From positions 1,798,001 to 1,862,000 of the forward strand of contig NZ_BIFR01000002.1 in assembly GCF_003967535.1 (NCBI RefSeq): DNA of 64,000 nt, read 5' to 3'. This stretch comes from Tengunoibacter tsumagoiensis (GTDB lineage Bacteria > Chloroflexota > Ktedonobacteria > Ktedonobacterales > Ktedonobacteraceae). Position 1 is the first letter of the stretch; the number at the start of each line of letters is the position of its first letter. Made by a program: the position numbers and the translations under genes. Positions 25,931-37,600 of this stretch are shown in pieces. A model generated the notes under the pieces. That model was not told where the DNA came from, searched no databases, and saw nothing but the letters and a program-made list of their open reading frames with translations.

Positions 25931-27805
25931 TCATGAAAATCGTGTCTCTGAGAGCATTAGGCGTGTCTCCTGGGCCTCTCCTGCCAGGATTTGACGATAA
26001 AGTTGGGCAATACTGGCCGCAGTTACTATTCCCAACGTTTTCTGAGACGATGTAACATAATCCTGCTCAACCACAAGAGCCCAACTAACACGCGCACTTG
26101 TTAATTGTTCAAGTGCCTCATCAAGAGGTGCATCAGCATCTATAGTGAGTATATGCGTATGCATAATCTCTTGAGCTGTCTGCTGAGAGCGTTGGTCGAT
26201 AGGAATCGTTTGAATATCTGCCAAGGTTACAATACCCTGTAGATTCCCTTCGGAATCGATAACTGGAGCCCCAATCAAGACCTCATCGGCAAGTTGCAGC
26301 TCTATGACAGCAACAGTCTGTTGAGGCGAAAACCATAGTTTTAATTCAGACATGGCCTGACGCACAGCCAGAGTAGACAGAAGTGGGAACGACATTTGCA
26401 GACGATGCGCGGGAGAATCTGCTCGTGAATTCAACTGACTCCCATAAATGGTATCTTTCCCTACTAATATTGATGCAATACTCACTGCAATCATGGCAGG
26501 GGCAAGTAAGGAAAGGTTACCAGTCATTTCAGCTACCATGAGCATAATAGCGAGTGGAGCATGAGCAATTCCTCCAAAGAGCGCCATCATAGCCACAATG
26601 ACAAAGGGTCCTGGAATCTCGGGTACCCCTGGAAAAACATGGTAGCTCAAGCGCCAGACAATCGCACCAACCATCCCGCCAATCACCATACCAGGGCCAA
26701 AGATACCACCAGAACCACCTGATCCAACGGTCAGCCCAGTGGTGAGAATCTTCACAAACGGCAATAAAAGAATAACCCAGAGAGGAAGTGAAAGCAGACC
26801 AACGCCCATGCTAACCTGCACCCAACCATACCCCATGCCAATAGCCTGAGGAAGCACCAACCCAATTAATCCAACAAGCAGACCACCAAGAGCAGGTTTT
26901 AGCCATCCTGGGAGTGGCAGACGATGAAATTGATGCGTTATCCCATAAAATCCATGTGCATAGAACCGACCAATGAGGCCACAAAGAATACCAATAACGA
27001 CATAGTAGAGCAACTGTGGAGGGGAACTAAATGCCAGATTCGTAGGCACAGAGAAAATAGTATGCCATCCAGAATAAGCGCCAAAAATACTATATCCAAC
27101 AATCGAAGCCATTAAGGCAGGCATGATAGCCTCCACTTCCAGGTCATCTTTATAGAGAATCTCAGCTGCCAGAATGGCCCCTCCCAGCGGAGCACTAAAA
27201 ATAGCTCCAATCCCAGCACCCATGCCAGTTGCAAGTGCAATCCGTCGATCCTGAATATTTAGATGAAGGATGTTGGCTAAGATAGAACCAAAACCAGCAC
27301 TGATTTGTGCAGCTGGTCCCTCACGACCAGCCGAACCTCCTGTCCCAATTGTGATAGCCGACGCAATCAGTTTGATCAATGGAATACGCGCTCTGATAGA
27401 TGTTCCCTCATGAAAAGCCTTAATGGCTGCATCTGTCCCATGGCCTTCGGCCTCCGGAGCCCAGGTAAACACAATCAGGCCAGCGACCAGCCCCCCGAGC
27501 GTTGTAACAACGGGTAGCAACCAGGGACGCGCCGAACTCCAGAAAGACATCACGCTGGTGGCCCCTTCACCAGCAGGGCTGGGCTGAGTGTATCCAATAA
27601 TTCCTTCGATAAACCAGCTATTGGCAATATGAATGGCACCATAAAAGAGAATAGCCCCTAATCCAGCCACAATCCCAATCAATGTGCTTAAAATCAACCA
27701 CTTCAACAGATAACGAGGGCTTTCAAAGCCGTGTTGCAGCTGCCAAAAGCGGAACAAACGTCGCGAAAAATGTGCTTCCATCGTAGACTCTGACTCTATG
27801 CGCAT
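25931..27805 (-). CDS. ClC-family chloride channel/transporter with CBS domains
   Basis: A 624-aa ClC protein. The membrane part (about residues 30-440) carries GTGGSAGREGPAAQ, whose Glu is the gating/proton glutamate of exchangers, and VGSGGSGGIFGPGMVIGG, the second selectivity loop. The C-terminal 170 residues form a CBS pair (VIDSEGNLQGIVTLADI and SWALVVEQDY to TLGIVTAASI), which commonly bind adenine nucleotides. The protein moves chloride or other anions across the membrane. The ATG at 27805 follows GGAGA; an upstream TTG extension lacks support. A perfect 20-base palindrome lies 60 bases upstream, a possible operator for the adjacent TetR regulator. Confidence 0.9.
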   Translation of the reverse strand: MRIESESTMEAHFSRRLFRFWQLQHGFESPRYLLKWLILSTLIGIVAGLGAILFYGAIHIANSWFIEGIIGYTQPSPAGEGATSVMSFWSSARPWLLPVVTTLGGLVAGLIVFTWAPEAEGHGTDAAIKAFHEGTSIRARIPLIKLIASAITIGTGGSAGREGPAAQISAGFGSILANILHLNIQDRRIALATGMGAGIGAIFSAPLGGAILAAEILYKDDLEVEAIMPALMASIVGYSIFGAYSGWHTIFSVPTNLAFSSPPQLLYYVVIGILCGLIGRFYAHGFYGITHQFHRLPLPGWLKPALGGLLVGLIGLVLPQAIGMGYGWVQVSMGVGLLSLPLWVILLLPFVKILTTGLTVGSGGSGGIFGPGMVIGGMVGAIVWRLSYHVFPGVPEIPGPFVIVAMMALFGGIAHAPLAIMLMVAEMTGNLSLLAPAMIAVSIASILVGKDTIYGSQLNSRADSPAHRLQMSFPLLSTLAVRQAMSELKLWFSPQQTVAVIELQLADEVLIGAPVIDSEGNLQGIVTLADIQTIPIDQRSQQTAQEIMHTHILTIDADAPLDEALEQLTSARVSWALVVEQDYVTSSQKTLGIVTAASIAQLYRQILAGEAQETRLMLSETRFS

Positions 27806-27865
27806 TCTTGACTCTCCATCTCTACTGCTGTACAAAAAAACAATACATAGCCTGCAAGTTTTTTG

Positions 27866-27885
27866 ATGAGTGGGCGACCACTCAT
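27866..27885. promoter_or_regulatory. Palindrome upstream of ClC gene, candidate TetR operator
   Basis: ATGAGTGG and CCACTCAT flank a 4-base centre in perfect symmetry. It sits between the ClC start (27805) and the end of a TetR gene (28116), in the ClC promoter region. A related TGG-N4-CCA palindrome lies upstream of that TetR gene. Confidence 0.45.
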
Positions 27886-28115
27886 TATAAAGACATAAAA
27901 ATCCAGGGAGGTATAATCTGTTTTGGGTAAGCTATTTCACCAATGTACATGCATAGTATAGAACATAAATGGGCAGCTGGTCAATTTCTTCATTTCAGAG
28001 TGTGCCGATGACAATCTTCACGATACACTTTCTGGATAGCAACGCCGGTGCAGTCTGGTTGGGAGAGCCTGACAATTTTGGATCCATAAGATAAAAGGAG
28101 CAAGTATCTTAAAGA

Positions 28116-28721
28116 TCAGGAGGAAGGGAGAAGCCCCTTAAGCACCAGTTTGGAGATCAGATTTGCCTGCGAGAGAATCTTCTGTTCGGATTGTCCCAAT
28201 ACAATCGCTGAGAGGATATATGACTCAGTAAGCGAAAGGATCATGAGTGCTGTGGCCTCGACATCCGAACATTCAATCTCTCCACGTGCCTGGCTCTGTT
28301 CCAGTAGCAAGGCAATAGTTGTCACATAATCACGCAAAAGCCTGGTTGCCTCCGCTTGAAAAGAGCGATTGACGCCATAAAGCGCACTCATATATACATT
28401 GAAGCTATCTCGTTCCTGTTGAGCAAGGCGAGCAAAGGCACCAAAAAGCCATTCCAATCGCTGCTCAATAGTCCCATCCTGTGCCAGAGCCGTCCGAATC
28501 GCTGCAATATGCTCTTGAGCTATCAAGCGCAACATTGCCAGAAATAGTTCACGTTTATTTTCGAAGTAAAGATAGATTGTTCCTTTGCCAATACCAGCCT
28601 GTTCTGCAATAGTATTAATATTTGCTTGATCAAAACCAAGTCGCGCAAATTCGCTGGCAGCCTGATGAATAATGTGGCGACGAGTTGCCTCACGCATCTG
28701 TTCGTCTACTATTTTTGGCAA
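28116..28721 (-). CDS. TetR-family transcriptional regulator
   Basis: A regulator of about 201 residues. The N-terminal helix-turn-helix is clear: IIHQAASEFARLGFDQANIN, TIAEQAGIGKGTIYLYFENK and RELF. The C-terminal half is a helical ligand and dimer domain. GAGGAGG lies five bases before a TTG at 28721, a better start than the ATG at 28742, which lacks a site and whose codons contain the GAGGAGG. It is 3' of the MFS exporter on the same strand and 5' of the ClC gene. It may repress one or both of them; matching palindromes near 27875 and 28770 support control of itself and ClC. Confidence 0.85.
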   Translation of the reverse strand: MPKIVDEQMREATRRHIIHQAASEFARLGFDQANINTIAEQAGIGKGTIYLYFENKRELFLAMLRLIAQEHIAAIRTALAQDGTIEQRLEWLFGAFARLAQQERDSFNVYMSALYGVNRSFQAEATRLLRDYVTTIALLLEQSQARGEIECSDVEATALMILSLTESYILSAIVLGQSEQKILSQANLISKLVLKGLLPSS

Positions 28722-28762
28722 TCTCGCCTCCTCATAACACATTTACTAGCATCTATCCCTAT

Positions 28763-28776
28763 ACTGGGTGGCCAGT
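28763..28776. promoter_or_regulatory. Palindrome upstream of TetR gene, candidate operator
   Basis: ACTGG and CCAGT flank a 4-base centre, about 40 bases upstream of the TetR start. The TGG-N4-CCA core and spacing match the palindrome upstream of the ClC gene, suggesting both bind the same regulator. Confidence 0.4.
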
Positions 28777-28986
28777 CATTCAGGATGTTACTATACTCTG
28801 CTTGCAGATTCTGTGTCAAGCAAACATTTTCGATAAACGAGGTCTCAGTTCTGTCTCCAATGATGGGCGGATCCTTCGACACCTATACTGCCGAGTTGCC
28901 TGGGACAGCCGACGTGCATCTTGTAGGTCGCATTACTGGTAGACCTTGTTTGTTAGATCCTCCCCTCAGGACTTGCTTGTCAAAGA

Positions 28987-30282
28987 CTATTCGATGCCAA
29001 TAGGGGCTGCTTCGCTGGCTTTGACGGCACGACGTACCATCGGCATGGCAAGACACATGGCTACGATACCCAACAGGAAGATGGCTGCTCCTACCAGGAA
29101 GGGAACGCTCCTGCCAAGATAGCCATAGGCCCAACCCGCGAGCAATGGCCCAACGATCAGACACAATGACTGTATCGATTGGCTGCTACCGTTGACAACT
29201 CCCTGGTCTTCAGGTGGCGTCATGCGCGAGAGCAGGCCACGCGAGGCCGGTTCGATTAAGCCTGAACCAATCCCCCAGAGCGCGATCATTGCGAACATAA
29301 AAAGGGGAAAGGGATAGATGGCGAGCAGGGTCAGAGACACATACGAGGCCGCGACACAGATCAGTCCACTAATGGTCAGTGCAGCCTCAGAGAAGCGCTT
29401 GAGCAACATTCCACTGAGCACGCCTTGCATCAGAATATCTACACACCCAACGCCAAGCATCATGTAGCCGATCTGTTCGGCATGCCATCCCAGTGTATCA
29501 ATGGCTAGTATGCCATTGAGTCCACCTAGTATGGCCGAGAAGGGCAGGGTATAACAGAACATGACGATCAAAAGCCAGAAGATCTGCTTCATCGTAAAAA
29601 TTTTGACAAAATGTTGCAGCGGATTAAAGACGGAGCGGTCGAATTGCGACTGCGCTCGCTGCTCTTTGCTCAGGCTCTCTGGTAGAGCGAACAATCCGAG
29701 CACGATATTGAGCAGCGTGATGCCCGCCGCCGCGTAGAGGGGCGCGGAGATCCCAAAGCGTGCCAGGAAGCCACCCATCACGGGGCCAAGAATAAAGCCC
29801 ACACCAACCATGGCTCCAAGTTGCCCGAAGTATTTCCCACGATCCTCTGGCCTGGTCACATCGGCAATGTAGGCCGCGAGGATGCTGAAGTTGCCACCCG
29901 TAATCCCATCTATGACTCGCCCTAAAATAAGTACCCACAGAGCCCCACCGATGCCCATCAGGAAATAGCCAATGGCTGAACCCAACAGACAGAGCAGCAG
30001 CAGCCAGCGCCGTCCCCAGATGTCGCTGAGAGCTCCCAATACGGGAGCCGCAAACAACTGGCACAGCGCATAGATCGAAGTGACCCAGCCCATCGTCACA
30101 GCGACATTCGCTTGAGCAACGTAGGGGCGAACCAGGAAAGGCACTACCGGACTGATAATACCAAAGCCAATCGCACTGAGCAGGGCCGTTATCATCATAA
30201 AGATGAGTGCCTGTGTTCCTAGAGCACTCTTTTTTGTCGGGGTCTCTTCGTACACTCCTTCTTGTTGTACGTCTGTTTGCAT
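28987..30282 (-). CDS. MFS drug exporter, TetA/multidrug type
   Basis: A 431-aa major facilitator protein with about 12 hydrophobic segments. Motif A between TM2 and TM3 is [10 protein letters not shown], and [16 protein letters not shown] in TM5 is motif C, the antiporter signature of drug-proton exporters. [12 protein letters not shown] is the usual central motif. The closest pattern is the 12-TM tetracycline/multidrug branch. The ATG at 30282 lies just after GATAGAGGG. A TetR gene (30661) is divergent and a second TetR gene lies downstream, so the exporter is probably repressed until a toxic ligand appears. The substrate is unknown. Confidence 0.85.
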   Translation of the reverse strand: MQTDVQQEGVYEETPTKKSALGTQALIFMMITALLSAIGFGIISPVVPFLVRPYVAQANVAVTMGWVTSIYALCQLFAAPVLGALSDIWGRRWLLLLCLLGSAIGYFLMGIGGALWVLILGRVIDGITGGNFSILAAYIADVTRPEDRGKYFGQLGAMVGVGFILGPVMGGFLARFGISAPLYAAAGITLLNIVLGLFALPESLSKEQRAQSQFDRSVFNPLQHFVKIFTMKQIFWLLIVMFCYTLPFSAILGGLNGILAIDTLGWHAEQIGYMMLGVGCVDILMQGVLSGMLLKRFSEAALTISGLICVAASYVSLTLLAIYPFPLFMFAMIALWGIGSGLIEPASRGLLSRMTPPEDQGVVNGSSQSIQSLCLIVGPLLAGWAYGYLGRSVPFLVGAAIFLLGIVAMCLAMPMVRRAVKASEAAPIGIE

Positions 30283-30660
30283 CCCTCTATCCTTTCAAAA
30301 ATTGCGCTTTTTGCTTTCCCATTTCTTGGCTCGCAGAAAGATTTCTATCAGCAATGGAGCCTGCAAGGATAGTAACATGCATCATTCACTCCCTTTGGAG
30401 TGACAACTGATGACATGTCGTCCAGATGAGGGGTAATACGTAGACCTATACCATCACGATATGCTGTCTTCTCGTGATGAACTACTTACTCTCACCTCTG
30501 CCTCTGATGGACAAATCCTTCTAGCCATGGTATATTACTTAGGCGAGTAAAAACTCGCTTTATCGAACAATTGTACAAGTAAAAAATCGTGTTGTCAAGG
30601 GATCTGGCGAAGAAAAACGCTATCGGACTTTACAGGCAAGGGATAAATTGACAGGATTCT
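30283..30660. other. Divergent spacer with three inverted repeats
   Basis: This 378-base spacer separates the MFS and TetR genes and holds no gene. Three perfect inverted repeats were seen: TCACTCC/GGAGTGA at 30386-30403, CATCACGA/TCGTGATG at 30452-30479, and GCGAGT-AAAA-ACTCGC at 30543-30558. The last, a 16-base palindrome about 100 bases from the TetR start, is the best candidate operator. Promoter boxes were not convincing. Confidence 0.45.
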
Positions 30661-31275
30661 ATGGACCAGCAGAAAGATGCCCAACCAATCCAGCGACGGG
30701 CACGCGGATTACAGCGCATGGCTTCCATTCTGGATGCAGCTGAAACGGTCTTTGCACACATGGGCTATGAAGAAGCCACGACCAATCATATTGCCGCCCA
30801 GGCTGCCATCTCTCCTGGCTCCCTTTATCAATTCTTCTCCAACAAAGAGGAAATTGCTCTGGCTCTGGCGAGCAGATATACGGAGGAACTCCGACAAGCC
30901 TATGATACTGTTTTTTCCGTCGAGAGGGCAGAGCTTCCCTTCTCTCTCTGGTTGGATCAAGTCATTGATACCCTGCTCGCGTTTCATCTGGCCCATCCAG
31001 CGTTCCACATCCTCTTAACTACTCCTGTCTCTTCGCGCGTGACAAAGCTTACACATGCATTACCGCAAGAACTGCAATCCCACTTTGAGATCGGCTTACA
31101 GAGGCGTGCTCCAGCCCTCACTTCAGCGCAATGCAGCCTGAGCGCTCTGATGAGCGTCCAGATCTTTAAAGCGGCGCTCCTGCTGATCCTGCAGGAAGAA
31201 GAGGAGAGAAAAAGGCTGATCGTCCAGGAACTGAAAAATGCGTTACACCGATACCTTGAACCTTTCCTCAGTTGA
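30661..31275 (+). CDS. TetR-family transcriptional regulator
   Basis: A 204-aa regulator with a typical TetR helix-turn-helix in its first 70 residues: ILDAAETVFAHMGYEEATTN, HIAAQAAISPGSLYQFFSNK and EEIALALA. The rest is a helical effector domain similar to the branch with a TetR_C domain near LPFSLWLDQVIDTLLAFH. The ATG at 30661 has AGGA five bases upstream. It is divergent from the MFS exporter and probably represses it and itself through palindromes in the shared spacer. The PKS operon ends convergently 345 bases beyond its 3' end. Confidence 0.85.
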   Translation: MDQQKDAQPIQRRARGLQRMASILDAAETVFAHMGYEEATTNHIAAQAAISPGSLYQFFSNKEEIALALASRYTEELRQAYDTVFSVERAELPFSLWLDQVIDTLLAFHLAHPAFHILLTTPVSSRVTKLTHALPQELQSHFEIGLQRRAPALTSAQCSLSALMSVQIFKAALLLILQEEEERKRLIVQELKNALHRYLEPFLS

Positions 31276-31414
31276 GACCAGATGCAACGAGGTTGTCCTC
31301 ATCGGCTCGCGGGAAGCGGTTTTTCCAGGCTTAGTAGAAACGCTTCTTATGTTTCACGCTCTTTCCTAACAGGCTCATTCACACAAAACAAAGGCTATAA
31401 GAATAAACAAAGAG

Positions 31415-31443
31415 ACTTCCTGGCCTGTTACAGGCCAGGAAGT
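31415..31443 (-). terminator. Terminator of the PKS operon
   Basis: A perfect 13-bp stem (31415-31427 with 31431-31443) closes a 3-base loop. On the minus strand it is followed by CTCTTTGTTTATTC, a T-rich tail, so it most likely ends the PKS transcript. The same hairpin could also stop the convergent TetR transcript. Confidence 0.7.
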
Positions 31444-31469
31444 CCAGGGGTCGGCTGGAAAATTCTTCT

Positions 31470-31592
31470 TTATTTGCTGGCTTCGATGGGTTGGACTTCT
31501 TTGAGTTGTACCCAGTGCTGCTGTGCACGTCTGGCACGACTCATGGTAAGCACGCTCACCGTGAGAAAGCTAAAGAATGATGCTGAACACAT
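31470..31592 (-). CDS. Possible small membrane protein, 40 aa, after the PKS operon
   Basis: GGAGA lies six bases before an ATG at 31592, 28 bases after the last PKS stop. The 40-aa product has one hydrophobic segment near its N-terminus (SASFFSFLTVSVLTM) followed by a basic SRARRAQQHW stretch and a polar tail, as in single-pass membrane peptides. It sits before the operon terminator, so it would be co-transcribed with the PKS. No homologue is recognised; it could also be chance. Confidence 0.35.
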   Translation of the reverse strand: MCSASFFSFLTVSVLTMSRARRAQQHWVQLKEVQPIEASK

Positions 31593-31620
31593 AAAGATTC
31601 TCCAGGTCTGCGAATTCCAT

Positions 31621-34600
31621 TTAGACAAGGCGTTGAACCTCCTCTTCAGACATATTCTCAATCTCTTCCAGAATGGTGACTTCTACTGCCAGGGAGAGGT
31701 CTCCGATGGTTGGTGCTTCAAACAGGGCTGAGAGCGGTAGATTCACCTGAAAGTGCTGACGGAGACGAGAGATCAATTGCGTCCCCATGAGTGAATGCCC
31801 ACCAAGCTCAAAGAAGTTGTCATTGACACCAATCTGCTCGATTCCTAGTAGTTCGGTCCAGATCTTTGCCATGGCACACTCGATCTCACTTTCAGGCGCG
31901 ATATACTCAGTCATAAGCTTTGGACGCGCATAAGCCAGACTGGCAAGTTGACGATACTCCTGAATCTTTTGTACGATGACAGAGATAGAGAAATCTTTAC
32001 TCCCAGCCACTAACCACTGGAAGTCTAATGGCGAGACATAGACTTGTGGCAAGCGGTAGGTCAGGATGCGCTCAAATGCCTCCATTCCATCGGGAAAGTC
32101 GATGCCAAATTTCAAGCGACGCTCTTTAAAGTAGGCCTGTGCCTCTTCAGGGAAACCTTGCAGGCCTGATTGCCAGGCATCCCACTGCCACTCGCCCCAA
32201 TCGATGGCCAGGGTGACTCCATGCCGGGCATGGTTCTTGCGTGCGTATGCATCCAGGAATGCATTGGCCGCGCAATAGTCAATCTGACCAGGGCCGGCTG
32301 TTGTCGAGCTCATTGATGAGAAGATAACCAGAAAATCTAGCTGTTGCCCCTCGAGAGCTCGTTCAAGAACCATGGTTCCACGTACTTTTGGAGCCAGTAC
32401 TCTGGCCGCCATCTCAGGTGTCTTGAGTTGAATGACGCCCGATGGAGGTAGGCCAGCTGCCTGGATCACGCCATTCAGTGGACCAAAGGTTTGTGTTGTC
32501 GTCTTGATGACCTGGGCCATCTGGCCTTCATCGGTTACATCTGCGGCCAGGGTGAGAATCTGTGCTCCTTCTGACTCCAGATCAAGTATCTGGCGCACCT
32601 GCCGACCTATACCAGCTTCGTCACCGTGTTCTTGCAGGATACGCTCCCAGGATTGACGAGGTGGCAGGCCAGAACGGCTGGTCAGGACCAGCTTTGCCTG
32701 CTGGGTATGGAACAGATGGGCCGCAACGGCGAGGCCAATTCCTCCCAATCCACCCAGGATGAGGTAGACTCCGTTCTTGCGCAGGATTGGCGCTGGCTTT
32801 GACTTGTGTTGAAGCTTTACAGGGGCAAATGTCTGCACCCAGCGGTGCACACCACGGAAAGCAACCATACGATCAGAAAGCTCTGGCTGCGTCAGCTCTC
32901 CCAGCAACTGATCAAGCAATTGATCCTCACTCCAGCTGCCCGGGCGAGGAAGTGTAATATCGATACTACGACAGCGAATAGTTGTGTATTCCTGGGCAAT
33001 GACGCGGCAGGGGCCAATAATGGTGGCTTTGGCGGGACAGATACAATCAGTACCAGTGACGTCTTGCAGATGATTCGAGATGGCTGAAATCTCACAGCCC
33101 GCCAGGTCCTGGTCGCCCAGTGCTTGTGTGAGCGCCATCAGGCTATAAAAACCAAGCTCGATGATGCGGGTGGCAAATTCTTCTGTCTCACGGTCGATGT
33201 TAAAGTTATCGGTGACTGTCCAGGCATGGATAAGGCGATCAGGATGGAGCCCCTGTTCACGAAGATGCTTGAGCAGTGCGTTATAGTCAGCTCGCTCTCC
33301 AGGTCGGACGCTATAATTACCAGCCACTTTGTGGGTAAATTCTCGACCAGGAATGACGGTGACGACCTTCTGCTGGTATTGTTCAAGGCGCTCTTTTAAT
33401 GCGAGACCAATGCCACAGCCATCGATAAACACGACCCAGCAGCGATTCTCAGGAGCTGGTACGTCGATATCAAATGGCATTAATGGAATGGACTGCTTCC
33501 AGGATGGAACAGAGAACCAATCGGTGATATCTGAGAAGCGATCCATATCATTGCCAGAGATGGCATCCATGGGGGAAAGCGCTTTTGTAGCGGTCTGTGT
33601 TGGCGCGAGCTTTTTCGGCTCGATCCAGTAGCGCTGGCGCTGGAAGGGATAGGTTGGCAAGGGGATACGGCGACGGACCTCTTTGCTCCAGAACTGGCTC
33701 CAATCGATCGTTCCTCCCGCTAACCAGAGCTTGCCCACCGCTGCCAGCAGGACCGCCTGATCCTCCTGTCGCTCCTGGCGCGCTCGCAGCGTGGTGATCA
33801 CCGTCGCTCCTGGCTCGCTCTCACTTGTGGCGCTGATCTGCTGATGCACAAACGACCCCAGGCTATGCCCCGCTCCGATCTCCATCAGCAATGGGTTCCC
33901 CTGCTCCCACAGCGTCTGAATCCCTCGGGCAAAGTGCACTGTCTCGCAGAGATGACGGCCCCAGTACTCGCCATCAAAGAGCTCCTGCTCGCTGATCCAG
34001 TCGCCCGTCACATTGGAGATGTAGGGGATGCTCGGCAACTGAACGGAGAAACCGGCTGCCAGCTCGTTCAGCTCGTCGCGGATTCCGGCTAACTGGCGCG
34101 AGTGGAAGGCATGGCTGGTCTGCACGCGACGATGACTGATGCCCTGCTCGCTCAAACGCGCTTCCAGCTCGGCGATGGCTTCGATTGTGCCCGCCAGCAC
34201 GCATTGCTGTGGACTGTTGATGATCGCCAGGTCTATCTCTTCGCTGAGATACGGCGTCGCCTCGGCCTGTCCCAGCGCCACCGCCAGCAGCCGACTCTCG
34301 GGCAGCGAGGCGATCAACTGCGCTCGACGACAGACCAGGTGCAGCGCATCGGGCAGGCTCAAGACGCCGGCCACCGCCGCCGCAACATACTCACCTAACG
34401 AATAGCCCAGCAGCGCCTGCGGGCGAATGCCCCAGGAGAGCAGCAGCTGCGCCAGGGCATATTCGATCAGGAAGACCGCTGGTTGCGCATACTGCGTCTG
34501 CTGTAAACGCTGCTCTGCTTCGCTCTGCGGAGCTGGCGTCGCTCCATTGCGTCCCAACAGGGCACGCAGGTCCAGCCCGGCGGTCGTCGTCGCCTCCTCT

Positions 34601-37600
34601 CCCGTTGGGAAGAGCAGGGTGCGCAGATCCAGCTCGAGCCAGGGGCGAGCCAGCTCTGCGCCCTGATCCACAATCTGCTGGAAGAGCGGTTCCGCCTGAT
34701 AGAGTGCTCGTCCCATGCCCACATACTGCTCTCCGACTCCTGCAAAGAGCCAGGCGACGGGACGCTCTTTGTCATCGCCCACCAGGCTCCATTGCTGCTT
34801 GCCATCGCTGCCGGTGGCTTCCAACAAGGTGATCGCGTCCTCAGTGGAGCGAGCCAGCACCAGGTTGCGATACTCAAAGCGATGGCGTCCACGCTGTAAG
34901 GTATAGGCCACATCGGCCAGTGGATCGGTTCCCTGCGTCAGGGCCGTGTGCAGATTGGTGCGCGCCTGCGCGAGCGCCTCGGGCGTGCGAGCCGAGAGGG
35001 GCAAGAGCTGCCAGGGTCGCGAAGGTCCGGTCGCGGGCTGGATGGGAGCCTCTTCCACCACAATATGGACATTGGTCCCGCCCATGCCCAGGGAGTTGAC
35101 ACCCGCTCGACGGGGAGCGGTGCTGCGTGGCCACGGTCGCAGCCTGGCGTTAACAAAGAAGGGACTGGTCTCAAAATCGATCTCGGGGTTGGGGGCCTCA
35201 TAGTGCAGAGTTGCCGGAATCTGCTCGTGCTTGAGGGCCAGAACGGTCTTGAGCAGACCCGAGACGCCTGCCGCACGATCCAGATGGCCGATATTGGTCT
35301 TCACCGAGCCGATGGCACAGTAGCCAACCTGATCGGTCTGCTGACGAAAGGCGCGGGTCAGCGAGGCGACTTCGATGGGATCGCCCAGTTCGGTGGCGGT
35401 TCCATGGGCTTCGATATAGCTGATGGAGTCGGCGGAGACGCCTGCCACCTGCAAGGCGGTGGAGACGACCTGCGCCTGACCAATCACGCTGGGAGCGGTA
35501 TAGCTGACCTTGAGAGATCCGTCGTTATTGATGGCGGAGCCTTTGATGACCGCATGGATCGTATCGCCATCGGCCAGGGCATCGGAGAGGCGTTTGAGCA
35601 CAATCACCCCTACCCCATCACCAAACATGCTGCCTTTGGCTCGGGCATCAAAGGTTCGGCAGTGACCATCCGGCGACTCCTGTCCACCCTGATGATACAG
35701 ATGTCCTTCTTTAACGGGAATATGAATGGAGACGCCACCTGCTAAGGCTATGTCGCACTCGCCATTGAGCAGGCTCCGGCTGGCCAGATGGGTAGCGACC
35801 AGCGAGGTCGAGCAGAAGGTCTGGACGGCAAAGCTGGGTCCTTTCAGGTTCAGTTTGTATGAGACGGCAGTGGTCAGCGAGTCCTTGTCATTGCCAATAA
35901 CGAGCTGATAGTTATTGGCTGAGTTCATGATCTCGGGCTGGGCCAGCAATCCATACATATAAGTGCTGATATTGGTCCCGCCAAAGACACCAATCAGGCC
36001 TTCATAGCTCAGGCTATCATAGCCCGAATGCTCGACAGCCTCCCAACAGCACTCTAAGAAGAGGCGATGCTGGGGGTCCATCATCTCGGCTTCGCGAGGA
36101 CTATAGCCAAAGAATGAGGCATCAAAATGTTCAACATCGTTGAGAACCGGGCGTGCCCGTACATAGTTTGGCTGACGGAAGACCTCTGGAGCCACTCCTG
36201 CTGCCAGCAATTCCTCATCGGTAAAGACTGAGATTGACTCAATTCCATCGTGAAGGTTCTGCCAGAACTGCTCCAATGTATCAGATCCAGGAAAACGTCC
36301 TGTCATGCCAATGATGGCAATTCCTTCTGTACCCACCTGCAAGCGTGCCTGCTGGCGGCGCTGCTCAAGCAGATCTTGCTGTGCAGTTGGAACGTTGGAG
36401 GTGCTCGGACGCAGATAGCTAGCCAGTGCACTAATGGTTGGCGCTTCGAACAGTGCCACCGCCGGAATCTGTACTTTGAATATTTTTTTGATTCTTGAGA
36501 GCAGTTGGAGGCCCATCAGAGAGTTGCCGCCAAGATCAAAGAAATTATCGTGTAAGCCAACCTGTGGAACACCAAGGATCTGTTTCCAGATCTCAATGAG
36601 ACGCTGTTCGTAGTCATCGCGTGTAGGGATTGCAGCTCTTGTGGTATTCTCTATTTTGACGCTTGCATCTGGAGTGGGCTCGGTCTCTTCCAGGGTCTCT
36701 AACCGGATCCATTGGCGGATACGATCCTCCAGATTCCCAGTTGAGTTGACGATCTGTGCATAGTTCGAGGTGTGTAAGACACGTAAGAAAGCGTCTATCC
36801 CTTCAGCCGGTGTCATCTCATAGACTTCAATAGTGGCACCCAATACACCATGCGCTTGCTCTTTAACATGCCACATATCCCAGTTGATGCTCAGCCAGGG
36901 GGTTGTCGAGCTCTGATTATGTCGATAGGTGTAGGCATCAATAAATGCATTCGCTGCTGTGTACGCTGCAAAGCCCAGACCACCCAGAATTGCCGAGAGT
37001 GAGGAGAAGAGCACGCAAAAGTCCAGCTTCTGCTTCTGTAAAGCCTGCTCCAGGGCAAGCAATCCATAGACCTTGGGCTGGAAATGCTGCTCAAAGATGT
37101 CGCGGCTGGCTTCTTGCAGACCGCCAAAGGCTTTCTCATCAGAGATGCCCGCCGCATGAATGACCCCATGCAGTGCACCAAAGTGAGCAATCGCTGTAGC
37201 AATAGCCTGTTCGAGCTGGCTGCTGTCTGCTACATCCGCTTTGAGCACCAGTACGGAGGCTCCTAGCTCTTCCCAGTGCTGAACCTGACGAATGAGCAGA
37301 CTGGTCCGCTCTGCTTCAGTATGTTCATCTAACCAGCGAGCCCAGGTAGAACGCTCGGGGAGAGCACTACGGCTGAGCAGGACCAGACGCGCCTGTACCG
37401 TTCGTGCCAGATGCTCTGCAAGCAGTTGCCCAACACCGCCCAATCCTCCCGTAATCAGGTAGACTCCCTGCTGGCGCAGTCTGCTCTGTGTGACAGGAGC
37501 AGCCAGAGCGATGTGCTGAAAGTGTTGCTCATAGCGCTGCCCATCGCGATAGGCCACAAGCGGTGAGCTGGCCGGTGCACAAAGCTCTGCCAGGAGAAGC

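Noticed and set aside
29624-30064. 146-aa minus-strand frame within the MFS gene
   Set aside because: Overlaps the MFS frame in another phase and is Trp/Gly/Arg/His-rich, as expected of a shadow.
34948-35745. Long plus-strand frame (265 aa) opposite the third PKS
   Set aside because: It is antisense to a well-supported KS-AT region, in the G+C-rich duplicated tract, lacks a ribosome binding site and has a near-copy at 44389-45150; both are shadows.
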